A stretch of 64,000 nucleotides of DNA from Patellaria atrata CBS 101060 (taxonomy: Eukaryota; Ascomycota; Dothideomycetes; Patellariales; Patellariaceae), in the NCBI GenBank assembly GCA_010093705.1, contig MU006110.1, positions 200,090 to 264,089 of the forward strand, written 5' to 3'. This document shows, in pieces, positions 22,601 through 33,392 of the stretch; position 1 is the first letter of the stretch; every line of letters begins with the position of its first letter. Below the pieces are notes generated by a model. That model had not been told where the DNA came from, ran no database searches, and worked only from the letters and a program-made list of their open reading frames with translations. Made by a program: the position numbers and the translations under genes.

Positions 22601-23360
22601 TTTCAGCGACCTCTTAACGTCCACCTAGCCGTTAACCCAGCCATTTTATACAAGCTTAAGGGCTTTCTAACCGTTAACATGACATTAAATGCCCGAGTGT
22701 CGCTCGCAAAGCTTCCACGCCTTCAATCTAATCGCAATCTACTATACCTGGTGGTCGGGCATGGTCTACTCGTTCCCGTCCCCCGCGTTTATGCCACGAT
22801 GCCTTGGAGTTTAAATTGAAATTAACACTATTTTTGGGGGAACTTGATTTTAGGAAGATCTGGAAGGGCTTTTTCACTTCGGATGAGACTGGAATACGAT
22901 GTGAATATGCGTCCTGGCCGATCTGGGCTACCCAAGGGGGGTGATAAATCCCCATCGTTGCCGTCCCTTGCAGCAAAATGTGACAGTCGAACCTAATTAC
23001 CTGAGAAGCCGACGGACATCACACGACTAAGGCAAACAAAAGCTTCGATCTGTTCCCGGTGCTAGGTCAATCCTTCTCTAGACGGTTTGAAAGTGGCGGC
23101 TATCGTAGGAAAACAGTGTTCAATCTAGAAGTATAAAGGAACCGTCCTTTCCCGTCCTCCTCCGTGGTCACTATCCAGAGATATCATCTAATTCGGAAAG
23201 ACAACGGAGCAACTTCTACTTCGCACCTACTCAACTATCACGAGACGTAACAGTCACCACACATATAAGCAATCGTTCAGACCAGCTTCCATCCGTCTTC
23301 ATCACATCCTTCCTGTACTTCCTACTACATATCAATCAACTACTCCAACCAAACTTCAAC
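19610..23360. other. Gene-poor 3.75-kb intergenic region
   Basis: The left end should carry the cystathionine beta-synthase promoter. The right end holds the promoter of the small secreted protein. Between them no open frame longer than about 100 codons resembles a protein and no family feature was seen in six frames. It is AT-rich around 20300-21700. No repeat or RNA gene was recognised by eye. Confidence 0.4.
23132..23137 (+). promoter_or_regulatory. Candidate TATA box
   Basis: TATAAA lies 229 bp before the start codon of the small secreted protein gene. It is followed by a pyrimidine- and CAACT-rich leader that ends CCAAACTTCAAC directly before the ATG, typical of strongly transcribed fungal genes. 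Confidence 0.4.
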
Positions 23361-23907
23361 ATGCGCTCCGTCATTGCACTCATTAGCCTCATCTCTTTCA
23401 CAATGGCTGCGGCCGTTCCCGCACCAGCACCTCAAGCTGTCAGTGGTTGTGACTGCGAGCCCATGATCTGTGTCCAGTCCTGGCCAGACGTACGTACATC
23501 TAAACCTCGTCTACTTTATCAAGAGATATCCTGTGTCATTTAGTATTGTGGCTAACAGTCATTAGTCCTGCTTCTGCGGTAATCTCAATTTGGTTAATTG
23601 CTTCAACAAGTGCGGTGGCAGTCAGCCATTCTTGCAGGTACGCTCAATCTTCCTAAATTTTTGCTTGGTGTCCGCTCTCTATTTCATGCTATCATCTCTT
23701 TGGCCGTATACTCCCCCTAGTGTCTGACGACTTTTCGAATACATTGTCTGTGTTACCTATATCCCTTATTTGGGGACTTTCTTTGATATCGTCGCCTTTG
23801 CTCGAGTCCTTTACATTTTGCCTATACTTCTCACTCCTTGAAACGAACATCTATCTGACTTCATACAGCTCTGCATCGACTCAAGTGAAACTACCTGGAG
23901 CAAGTAA
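23361..23907 (+). CDS. Small secreted cysteine-rich protein (effector-like)
   Basis: Predicted exons: 23361-23489, 23566-23637 and 23869-23907, giving 79 residues. Residues 1-18 or so form a signal peptide (MRSVIALISLISFTMAAA) followed by a proline/alanine spacer. The mature peptide has eight cysteines: CDC, MIC, SCFC, NC, KCGG and a last LC. The first two exons join in phase 0 with GTACGT and GTACGC donors and are well supported because CFCGN...CFNKCGG continues the pattern. The third exon is less sure: the intron is 231 nt, long for this window, but it is the first in-phase exon that ends after a further cysteine. Such proteins are secreted to the cell wall or host apoplast. No known family was recognised; spacing is not that of CFEM. 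Confidence 0.7.
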
Positions 23908-24627
23908 TCGAAGCATCAATCGCTTAGTATACAGATCCAGCTATTCTTGGACGTAACTTCAAAATGGGGATCCAGGCTTTCGGGAGGCGTCGGCATGGAA
24001 TTCAAGGTTGATTTCGACGGCGCCGTGGAGTATCAATCATGTCTGCATTATTTTGGAATCTTTAGACTCGTGGTGGAAAGGTGTTGCCACCGATTAGAGT
24101 GAACCTTCAAATTCAATTCTACATTCTCCTACCATTTTGTCTCTCGATCATGTGAAGAAAGAACTGCTATATGACCTCACACCGAGATCAGTCTGGAATG
24201 CAGCCTCTCACGTCTAAATCGGCAGCTTTGATTAAGAGTCCAATTAAAAAGTTCATATATCGGCGAGCCTTTTTTATTAAACTTGGCATTAGTGCACGGC
24301 TAAAACGGTGCTCGTCGATGATCATGAACAAGCGATGTGCTCGGATGTCCCGAGAATATAGCTTATGGACTATTGAATTATTATAAACCTTTCTCGCTTC
24401 CATCAGAGTGCTGCTTGTATCTACTTTATTGTGCAGATTCGCGTGGTGAAGATGTCTCGTTTTCAGGTTACTGGGTCATGGGATTGGAGTAAATCGGCAC
24501 TTGCCGTATATATAACTGGGCTATATAAAATATTCAGATTCAGGCATTTGAACCTACCTTAGTCGTGGACTAGTGCAGTTCACAATGTCAACCTTACTTC
24601 ATTGGATACTACAGCCCGTATAGATGC
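23908..24627. other. Intergenic, nothing recognised
   Basis: The 720 bp between the secreted protein and the dehydrogenase 3' end hold only short frames in both strands without family resemblance. Confidence 0.4.
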
Positions 24628-25866
24628 TCAATTCTCAAATTGCATCCCATTCTCCTTCCTCACCGCACCGTAAATGCCCGCAATGTCTCCTCTCTCCCCC
24701 ATCTCCTCCACCACATCTCCCAAATGCTTATCCGCGACCTCCACTGCACTCATCTTCACTCCCACCTTCGCAGCGAGATTAGTCGCATGTCCGATATCCT
24801 TACGAGCTAGCCTCGCCACGAACAGTGGGTTCTCCCGCTTGTGGTAGTCGCCGCTCATCATGCGGCTGCTGTAAGCGGTGTACGGCCCGGGAAACATCTG
24901 TTCGATGAACCCGTGTAGGTTTTCGGAGCCGAGACCGGACTTTTCGGCGAGCACATGGCCTTCGGCGAGCGTTTCGACCATATTGAAGATGAAGGTGTTG
25001 CCGATTATTTTCAGGTGCGTAGCGCGGCTTGGGGGTTGGTCGGAGAAGTCGATGTTCGCACGGCCCATCACGCCAACTGTATAGGGTTTGACTTTCTCGA
25101 CGGCGGAGGAGGGACCTGCGAGGACGAAGACGAGTTGGCCTGAGTCTGCCATTGGGGGTGCGCCGAAGACTGTAGAAGAGTCAGTGGACCCGAAAGATGC
25201 AATGTATGGTGAGAAGGCCGTACCAGGAGCTGCGACGAACTCTCCACCCTTCTCAGTCCATTTCTCTGACAGAGCCTCTGTGGTGTCTGGGTGTACCGTC
25301 GAGCAATCGACGAACAATTTTCCCTTTACATCTCCTCTTAAAGCGGTATCAACAGTCTCTGTAATAGCCGCATCATCACCCAAACATGAGAATATGATAT
25401 CGGAGGATGAGACAGCCTCCTCGATGCTAGATGCTACTTTCGTCTTATCAGTCCCAAGTTGCTGTGATAGGCTTTCAGCCCGGCTGGTTGTGCGGTTGAA
25501 TATGACCAGGTGGCTAGTGAGCTCAGCTTTTTGGACGAGGTTCTTGCACATTCCCTGGACTTTAGATCAGTTGCTATCCAAAATAGCCTTTATGTGCATT
25601 CTGCATGATGATGCCCCTGATTCGGGAGCCGTAAAGGTGGTAATTGTATAGTACCACCTAAGACCGAGTCCCTTCTCTCTGAATCCGCTCTGTATGCATC
25701 TCTTGATAGCTAGAATGCAATCTGATTACAAGAAGGGGAGAACTGATACAGCAGAAAAGGATTGTAAACATAGGGTTAAGGGTACTGATGCATCTATGAA
25801 CTAAAAGTGTAGGTAACTGACTCGTCCCATATTGCCAAGACCAATCCAGGCTAATCGCGGCGCCAT
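24628..25866 (-). CDS. 3-hydroxyisobutyrate dehydrogenase-like NAD(P)-dependent enzyme
   Basis: Three exons: 25866-25822, 25554-25224 and 25169-24628, giving 305 residues. The first exon encodes MAPRLAWIGLGNMGR, containing the Rossmann motif GLGNMG. It is joined across a 267-nt intron to GMCKNLV, restoring the family N-terminus. The second intron (25223-25170, 54 nt) has no stop codon; removing it gives FVAAPVFGAPPMADSGQ, which fits the family. LKIIGNTFIFNMVETLAEG contains the helix with the catalytic region. The enzyme family (6-phosphogluconate dehydrogenase-like beta-hydroxyacid dehydrogenases) oxidises 3-hydroxyisobutyrate in valine breakdown or reduces succinic semialdehyde; substrate here is uncertain. 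No mitochondrial presequence is visible, suggesting cytosol. It shares a 428-bp promoter region with N-acetylglutamate synthase. Confidence 0.9.
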
Positions 25867-26294
25867 GACGATCTTCTAGGTGGGCTGTCGAGTATGGAAT
25901 CAAGTTATCTCGAAGATATGTGGTTATAGAAAGGGGGAAGGAGAAGTTCTATGCAACTGATTGAGGGGTTCTATGGTTAGGGGTGATTACATTCTATATA
26001 AGCCAGAAATAGCAGTCTGATATCTGCCGATTAGAGTCTAAATAAAAGATGTGAATGACGCAGCACGAGTCAAGGTGGGCGGAATGAAATGGAAGCCGAT
26101 CAGAATCCATCTCGCAATGGTGAACGCACAGGTGGGAATAGTTACGGCATGAGGAGTCACCGCTAGGTCTACCTACTTCAACTACAGACCCGACCAATAT
26201 GTGATGCAGCAATACCTTCAATTGCACTCTCTTTTCTTCTTTTTCTACTTTTCTGATGTCTGGGTCTGGGTAATCGCGCGTAGGTTTATTCTTA
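25867..26294. promoter_or_regulatory. Divergent promoter region, dehydrogenase / N-acetylglutamate synthase
   Basis: The 428 bp between two divergent start codons must hold both promoters. The sequence near 26227-26260 is T- and CT-rich, as in many fungal leaders. No specific factor site could be assigned. Confidence 0.45.
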
Positions 26295-28495
26295 ATGTTT
26301 CAACGACTGACGCTCTATCGGACCGCAAAGGCTGGTCCTGTCATAGTCCGTAATTCCTTAACCTTTATGATCGAGTAACACAACATCATACAGAAATTGT
26401 GCTGACTATTACGGTTATACAGCTTCATAACTCCCTCTGTCTCCTTAATTCCTCCCAGACCCGACAGCTATGGATTCAATCCACCAGAATTGTGCAAGAT
26501 CGCGCGCCTGGCAGCCAGCACCCTACTCCACTACAGAAGGCAACTGGTGACAAGAAGGAGACATCTGATCGCGACTTTGTGCATGCCATTCTGTCAGCAT
26601 CTCTTACAAAGCGTGATGTGAAAGGATATATGTCCCGTTTCAAAAATGCTCCTGCTGGTAAAAAGCATAAGGAACATAAAGATCCCGCACTCAGAGTTGC
26701 TCCAATTGTGAACCTGGGTGATCTATACGGCCCAGCGAAAGCAATTGCAGAAAGTCCGAAATACATTCCTCATCCAGATCCTGATCTAGAACCTCCCGAT
26801 CCCGATTTCGAACCCTTACACTTAGCTTTGGTCAAGATACGAGCACCCCAGACTTTGGACGATATTACATTGGAAGGAGCAGCGTTGACATTGAGTCAAT
26901 TGGCAAGATTGGGACTCCGGAGTGTTATTGTTGTGGACTGCGATGATTGTGACGACGAATATACACCGGATGTGTCTGAGAAGTACTTCCATTCTTGGAG
27001 AAATACAACATTGGATCAAGCCAATCGCGTTGTCAGTGCTATCGACCAGTTTCACCCGGAAGGTGCAATGGTCGTAGATCACGCAATAGAAATTCCTCCA
27101 AATATGCAGTACAATACACCTGGGTTGCAGTTAAAGGGTGGGTTGGAAATTCAAAATAGTAAGCTCGTGTCGGGTCCTCTAGACGATGGTATGATTCCTG
27201 TCTTTGCCCCGGTTGGATATACCAGTACTGGAGCAGCCAAGAGGGTATATCCCGACGATATCATGTTGGCCTTGGTGAGAGAATTTGTTGGTATAACGAC
27301 AAAGGTGCAACAAGAAAAGACAGAAGAGCAGATAAAAGAGCTACTCGGAAATCCGGGCGCTTTTGGAGAGGAAACCCTCATCGATCGCATTATCGTACTC
27401 GATCCCCTTGGTGGACTTCCATCCCTTGATCGAACGGACAAAGCACATATATTTGTCAATCTTGAACAAGAGTACGGAGAGGTGAGGGAGCAACTTAGTA
27501 AACTCCCGCTCCACGACTCGACGATACCTGATCCATCCTCCCGAGCAAACAGGTATGTCAAGAACCTGGACGTCGCGCAGCGAGCCCTTGCTTTATTGCC
27601 TGCATCCTCATCAGCTCTTCTTACTACTCCGTCGGAAGCCGCAATATCTGCCCATGCACCATCGCTAGTCGACCCCAATGATGAACCGGGTGTGGGTACT
27701 AGACGTCAAAAGAATCCTCTTATCCATAATCTACTTACCGACAAACCCATGTTCTCATCATCCCTGCCTTCTTCACGTCTCCCACTCCCAACACCTCCAC
27801 CAAACTCTCCTTTACTGGATGTATCCACACCTGCCACCTTCCTTAAAAAAGGTATACCCTTGAGAATCATCCCAGACCCACGTAAAGAGCCATGGAAAGC
27901 ACCTGGCCCGAATGGCACATCACTGGATCTGCTAAACGATCGGCGATTCGATTTCGAACGTCTAAAATACCTAATGGAAGACTCCTTCGGCCGTCCACTT
28001 GACGTAGATCACTATGTCAATCGTGTCAAGGGCAGAGTAGCTGGTGTTATTATCGCTGGGGACTACGAGGGCGGTGCAATCCTAACCTGGGAAGACCCGG
28101 ACGAATCCGCCGCCTCCGCAAAACCCCCACGAGGTCCCGTTCCCTACCTCGACAAATTCGCCGTCCTCTCGCGGAGTCAAGGAGGCGGTGTTGCAGACAT
28201 CGTTTTCAGAGCCATGGTCCACCAGTGCTTTCCCAAGGGGGTGGTATGGAGATCAAGACAGAACAATCCGGTGAACAAGTGGTATTTCGAACGGGCGGCG
28301 GGAACGTGGAAGATGCCGGGAGACAAGTGGACGGTTTTCTGGACGACGGAAGGTGTTATTCCCGGGGAGGTGGATGAGGATGCGGAGGGTGAGTGGACGA
28401 TGGAGGACGAGAGGAAGGCAGGTCTATGGGAGGATTATGTTGCGTGTTGTGCGAGGGTGGTGCCGAGTTGGGCGGATCACAAACCGCCGGACTGA
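26295..28495 (+). CDS. arg2: Mitochondrial N-acetylglutamate synthase
   Basis: Two exons: 26295-26345 and 26423-28495, giving 707 residues, the normal size for the fungal enzyme. It transfers acetyl from acetyl-CoA to glutamate, the first step of arginine synthesis, in the mitochondrial matrix. Splicing of the 77-nt intron (donor GTCCGT, weak) joins MFQRLTLYRTAKAGPVI to LHNSLCLLNSSQTRQLW, an arginine-rich presequence without acidic residues. The long exon opens with RDFVHAILSASLTKRDVKGY, diagnostic for the fungal family. The centre is the amino-acid-kinase-like domain. A proline-rich linker follows, then the acetyltransferase domain with RVAGVIIAGDYEGGAILTWE and YLDKFAVLSRSQGGGVADIV, ending in the FERAAGTWK region. 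The start is the least certain part. Confidence 0.92.
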
Positions 28496-29553
28496 TATTA
28501 GAAATTGGATACGAAGGGTGATTCTACTGGTGTCCATGGAGTACTCTTGAGGTTTAGGGTGAGTGCACTCTGGGCGGGATATCTGGACATAGAGAAACCA
28601 CATGCTGTTCCAGCTGCGCCGCAATGGCTTGTTGAGGCCAGTGATTCTCAACGATTGGGAGTAGATAGCATGAAGCGGCACAGTACCGTATTTTGTTCTA
28701 GTATAGAGGCAATCGAGTCACGCATTTGACGCGCCACTTTTAGTTGCTTCTTTGTACGGGGAGTGCCGGAGCGGAGCTATGGGAAAGGGTGTCCTATCTT
28801 AGTGGTGTCGGTGGAAGTAGCTGCCCCTGACAACAATGAACAATGGAACGTTAAAGGATAATCATGAAGCTGATTCGGGTAGATTCTAGGTAGGGCAAAT
28901 GATTACGGGACAAGACATACAAGAATCATAAGATTTCTCTCAATTGCTTGTCTGATCTTGCCAAGGGGCCTCCAAGAGGACCGAAGTGGAAACAAGCAAA
29001 ATGACGCTCGGAAGGGCCATATATCAAGGGACGGAAGATGTTGGAAAAGCTTCAGTTGTCTCAAACAAATATATTTCAGAAATGAAACTCCCATCACTAC
29101 AGTTCGTGATCATACGTAACTAATCATACTGATGATTAAAATCCTCCGAGACTTGGTGAAGTTTACCGCAATCTAAGCTATGACTTCCCCCGTCATCGCG
29201 TCCACGTCGCAGGCGCTTGGACAAATCTCATAATTCCTGCTTTCGTGCTTCAAACAAATACAGCCTCTGTCCAATGAACTCACCACGCTTCTTTTCTCCC
29301 CATATTCTCCCCGTATTATTCCCTCCTCCTAATCTTTGGTCCTCAACCCTATGCCTTCATTATATATTCAGAATCGAACTTCCTAATTGAATAGACAGAC
29401 AACCTTTGGACCTGGTTTTGAGGTTGTTCTATCACAGCTCACTGCATAGAGCGTCAATCTCCTGACCTGCCAGCACACTCATTGCGATACCCGCGATCGA
29501 ATTCTCACGACTGAGGGAGCCTGCACCAAACCTTCTATATAAATCTCCCTCTA
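28496..29553. other. Intergenic, promoter of the cation exchanger
   Basis: About 1.06 kb between two plus-strand genes. The right 300 bp is CT-rich (29270-29550) with a TATATAT near 29360 and is the likely promoter and leader of the exchanger. No other content was recognised. Confidence 0.45.
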
Positions 29554-31357
29554 ATGACAACTCGACCTAAGCCCTCCTCCCGCGGCGTTGATTACACCAT
29601 GCATCGACAATCAGCGGAAAATGGCTTCGGCGGTGACGGTGTCGTTCCTCCTCACTCTTCCTCCGCAAGACATCGAGGACCACATCTACCTAGGTACAAT
29701 CACAATGGTGACAGAGTTACAAAAGGTATTAAGCCTGAGGGCGAGAGTGGGAGGCGTGGAGTCCACCCGTGGAAGTTTTTGAAGATTAGCTTTAGGAGTA
29801 CGAGCAGATTAAGCTTGTTTACCAACGTATTATGGCCATTTGTTCCTGCTGCGATCGTTTTAGTGAGTAGTGCATTTCCATAAGACTCTCTGAGGCAAAT
29901 TCGTGCTTTCAGTTTATGATGATCAAACCAAAGTAGTCCAACTGAATGAACAATTGGAGACCAAGCAACTCCATCTTGAGCTCTTATCTGACAACAAGCT
30001 CTTCTTCTTTCTTTCCATTCAATTTGTGCAATGCTCGACTCTAGTTTTGAATTGAAAACTCATACGGTATTATAGCATTATGTCCGCCCCAAGTATCATC
30101 TCTGGATCTTCATTCTCTCTTACATCGGCATGGTACCAAGCGCCAATCTTCTCGGTTTCGCAGGGCAAGAATTCGCACGCAAGATGCCTAAGGTCCTAGG
30201 TATTATCGTCGAGACATCATTAGGTTCCTTGGTCGAGCTCATCCTGTTCATGGTCTTAATTGCCCGCGGAGAGTCGAATATCCCTGTCATTAAAGCCGCG
30301 ATTCTGGGGTCTATCCTGGCCAACTTGTTGCTCTGTTTAGGTCTCTGTTTCTTTGCAGGCGGTCTCCTTAGGGACGAACAGACGTTCCATGAGGCTGTTA
30401 GTGAGGTCGGAAGTGGTCTGATGTTGGTTGCTGCCAGTACGTCTCATTGAGCCTCAAACTACTATCTACTATACAAGTATAATTCTGACTATATCAGTGG
30501 GTCTTGTTACGCCAGCAGCATTTTACCACTCTGTCACTAACGGAGATGCGGCCCAATACGACCGCGAGACTATCAACATCAGCCGTGCAACCGCAGTTAT
30601 CCTGCTAGTTGCCTATGTAGTGTATGTTCCTGTCTTTTGTCTCTGACGGGTCTCTTGCTAACGTAAAAAAGCTACGTGTGGTTTCAAGCACATTCTCACC
30701 ACGGCCTCTACGAAGATATCCTCGAAGCGGACGAAAAGAAGGACGCAGACCGGCATAAAGACCTTCGAAAAGCTAAACTAACAATGACGGAAGCGATTTT
30801 GGGCACCGTGATTGCTCTTACATTTGTTTCCCTCATGGCTGTCTTTCTAGTAGACCAGATCCATCATATCGTTGTTGAAAGGGGCGTTAGTGATCTGTAA
30901 GTCTCATTACCCCAGCTATATTCATGTTCGAAGCAGAAGACGTATTTAGAGCACATGAACTAACCACTCCCCAAGCTTCATGGGTCTCATCCTCGTTCCC
31001 CTCGTGGAAAAGCTTGCCGAGCATCTCACCGCCATCGACGAAGCCTGGGATAACCAAATGAACTTCGCCCTCTCCCACGTCCTCGGTTCCAGCATCCAAA
31101 CCGCGCTCCTCAACACTCCCTTGGTAGTTCTCGTCGGCTGGGGTCTCGGCCACCGCATGGAGCTCAATTTCGAAATATTTGATGCTATAGTCCTGGTGTT
31201 GGCGATTTTGGTGGTGGGGAGTTTCCTAAGGGATGGTAAGAGTAATTATCTGGAAGGTGTGCTTTGTGTGTTTGTGTACATCATCATTGCGATCTGTGCG
31301 TTTTATTATCCGAATCCGCCGAGTAGTGAGGGTGGCGGGGAGGGCGGACATCACTAA
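29554..31357 (+). CDS. CAX-type vacuolar cation/proton exchanger, divergent subgroup
   Basis: Five exons: 29554-29862, 30076-30436, 30498-30621, 30672-30896 and 30976-31357, giving 466 residues with about 11 membrane helices. Every junction restores frame, for example LVAAMGLVTPAAFYHS over intron 2 and GVSDLFMGLILVPLVEK over intron 4. The two alpha-repeats of the CAX/VCX1 family are clear: LGSILANLLLCLGLCFFAGG follows the first and LGSSIQTALLNTPLVVLVGWGLG the second. In the first repeat the usual GNAVEL reads GSLVEL (153-158); in the second GNAAEH reads EKLAEH (351-356). The transport glutamates are kept. A charged cytosolic loop (ADEKKDADRHKDLRKAK) separates the halves. Probable role is Ca2+ or other cation uptake into the vacuole by H+ exchange, but the motif changes make the ion uncertain. 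Confidence 0.9.
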
Positions 31358-31721
31358 GGGGCGATTAGGGGGATGGAATTTTCTCAGGCCCAGTTTTAAG
31401 GGGCTTGGAGTTTTGTGATAAGTTGTTATAATGAGCGATGCTATTTATTTGCTCACAAGTTGTAAGCAAGCGGATGCTCTTTTCTTCCCTTTCCTGGTAT
31501 GCTTTTGGAGCGTTCGAGCGACGAGTCACGAAAACTGGCACCTTGTAATTGTTTGGGATATATATGTTATTCCTCCTTTTACATGGTGTTCCCTCAGCAC
31601 ATCGAATCGTCTACCTCAGTCTCACAAACAACTCTATGAAACCATTCCCTCGCACACTCATTTACCCCTTACCCCTATCCTCCCTCTACGACATCCAGAT
31701 CAGTACACTGTCATCTCGCGA
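31358..31721. other. Convergent 3' spacer
   Basis: The 364 bp between the exchanger stop and the stop of the triplet-cysteine gene hold CT-rich sequence on the right, probably 3' untranslated sequence of both genes. No separate gene is supported. Confidence 0.4.
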
Positions 31722-32338
31722 TTACATCTCCACCTTCTCGTCAGAAGCAGACTCGTGGACATTGTTCATATTCCGCCCGCCTGTAATGCCGGAGCAATTA
31801 TTGCAGTTCTCGCAGTCGGTGCAGTTTTGCATATTGTTGCAGTTCTCGCAGTCGGTGCAGTTTTGCATATTGTTGCAGCTCTTGCAGGAGGTGCAGTTGG
31901 TGCAGGCGTTGCAGGAGAGGCAGGAGGTGCAATTTTTGCCTGTGAGGGGAGTTAAATGGACGGGATTAAGAGGGGAGATTGATGTTTGATTGGTGACATA
32001 GTAGGGGTATAGAAAGGGGGATTCAGTGAGGTATGAGGAATAGGAGGGGATAAGGAGGAATGGGGAAGAGGAACGGTAAGGGAATGAGCAATGAAGGAAT
32101 ACGTGGGAAACGAGGAAGGAACAGTTGTTTTGGAACAAAATAAGCTAAAATTGTGCCCGAAGACTGAAATTGTATAATCAGAATGGAAGTAAAAGTCCAC
32201 ACAAAGGAGAAGGGAAACAAGGTTTAGATAGAACGGGAATGTGTTTAAGCACTGACAATTGATGCAAGAGGTACAGTTTTCGCAATTTGTGCAGTCCACA
32301 CAGCTTTTGTTGTTTTGATTTGCGGTTACGACTGTCAT
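31722..32338 (-). CDS. Triplet-cysteine repeat protein, 99 residues
   Basis: Two exons: 32338-32257 and 31939-31722. The start is the only ATG of the frame. The protein has 20 cysteines among 99 residues. From residue 13 to 49 a cysteine falls at every third position (13 in a row: CVDCTNCENC...), and the register resumes at 55, 58, 61, 67, 70, 73 and 76. Spacer residues are mostly N, T, S, D and E. The 317-nt intron interrupts the repeat but splicing (donor GTCAGT, phase 1) keeps the register exactly: CINC then KNCTSC. Residues 50-61 and 62-73 are identical 12-residue units from a perfect 36-bp DNA duplication. There is no signal peptide, so the protein is probably cytosolic. The regular CxxC pattern suggests metal binding (metallothionein-like) or a disulfide-stapled rod; neither is proven. 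I do not recognise a named family. Confidence 0.72.
31801..31872. repeat. Perfect 36-bp tandem duplication in coding sequence
   Basis: The 36 bases at 31801-31836 are repeated without change at 31837-31872. The unit equals 12 codons of the triplet-cysteine protein, so repeat slippage changes protein length without breaking the frame. Confidence 0.9.
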
Positions 32339-33392
32339 GGCTAGATATGATTTTCGATACTGTTGCTTCGTGGGGACTTTGAACTTCAAATACCACTGAT
32401 ATGGAACAGATACTTGTATATTTCACTGTCCAAGTAGTAGAACTCCCTTTTAGATTATAAGGTGGGAGATAGCTAGATAGGGACTCAAATTATATGGTAC
32501 CGCAAAAAGGTACTGTATGACGTCTTCTTATCGCGCGTATCTCAGCATTCAGAGGTAAGAGAGTAGGTAGGATTTACCCTTCGCATTTTACAAGTACAGT
32601 ATGGATCCCAAGGATCCGCCGGTATGGATGTGTTCTTCAGTCCCACAGTGTATCTCCCAACCTTATGGGTACGGTACGGATGTTCAGATGCTGCCGGGTA
32701 AGGGGGGCAAAGGTGTGCAGAGGCATTTCGGGCTCACGGCTCTCAAATGTTCCCTGCTCGCCAGTCTTTCCATCATTCTTCCCTTGGAACTTGTGAGAAT
32801 TTAGCGCCCGATGGCTGCCGTCGTGCGAGAGCAGCCAGTATGATCATTATCTTCTTAATCTAATCTTTTGAATTCGGCATCTGACTGTTCAAGGGAACCT
32901 TAAGGGTGTTAAGTTGGGCTACGCCTTGCCCAAAAGGGTAAATCACAGATCGCGTCAAGGAGTGACAAGCATGGCATTACGCGGGAAAGGATCCGCATCC
33001 ACACTCCAGCCTTCAGCCAAAGTATACCCTCGTGCTTCTCTTTCTCTCACGAACAGAAAACCGTCTGAAAAGTCTGTTTCCATCACCCAGAGCAATGTGC
33101 AAGAACACTACAATCACCAATGGGCCCCAGTCGAAGAAATGGTGGGCATACCGCACCACTCTCTCTGCTAAGCCCCCCACGAATGACCGAATACCTGAGG
33201 CCGCCTCTACAAGAATCGCTGTCGACTATTACCTCTTGAACCTGACACAAACTGTTCACTGACCAACAGCTTGTGGGCATATACATACTGACCCTCAGAA
33301 CACTTTCCCGACCCCCAATTCCCCAGAATACTCGATACATCGCTATCGTTGCTAGTTTTGTTCAATCTCCCCGTCTAATCAGGCATCCTCAA
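32339..33392. other. Intergenic, promoters of two divergent genes
   Basis: Between the triplet-cysteine gene (-) and the zinc-finger gene (+). Direct tracts such as GGTAC and GTACGG around 32496-32690 recur but no defined element is clear. Short frames on both strands lack protein character. Confidence 0.4.

Noticed and set aside
26100-26294. Upstream arginine attenuator peptide before the N-acetylglutamate synthase gene
   Set aside because: That element belongs to the carbamoyl phosphate synthetase small subunit gene, and no short upstream frame here resembles it.
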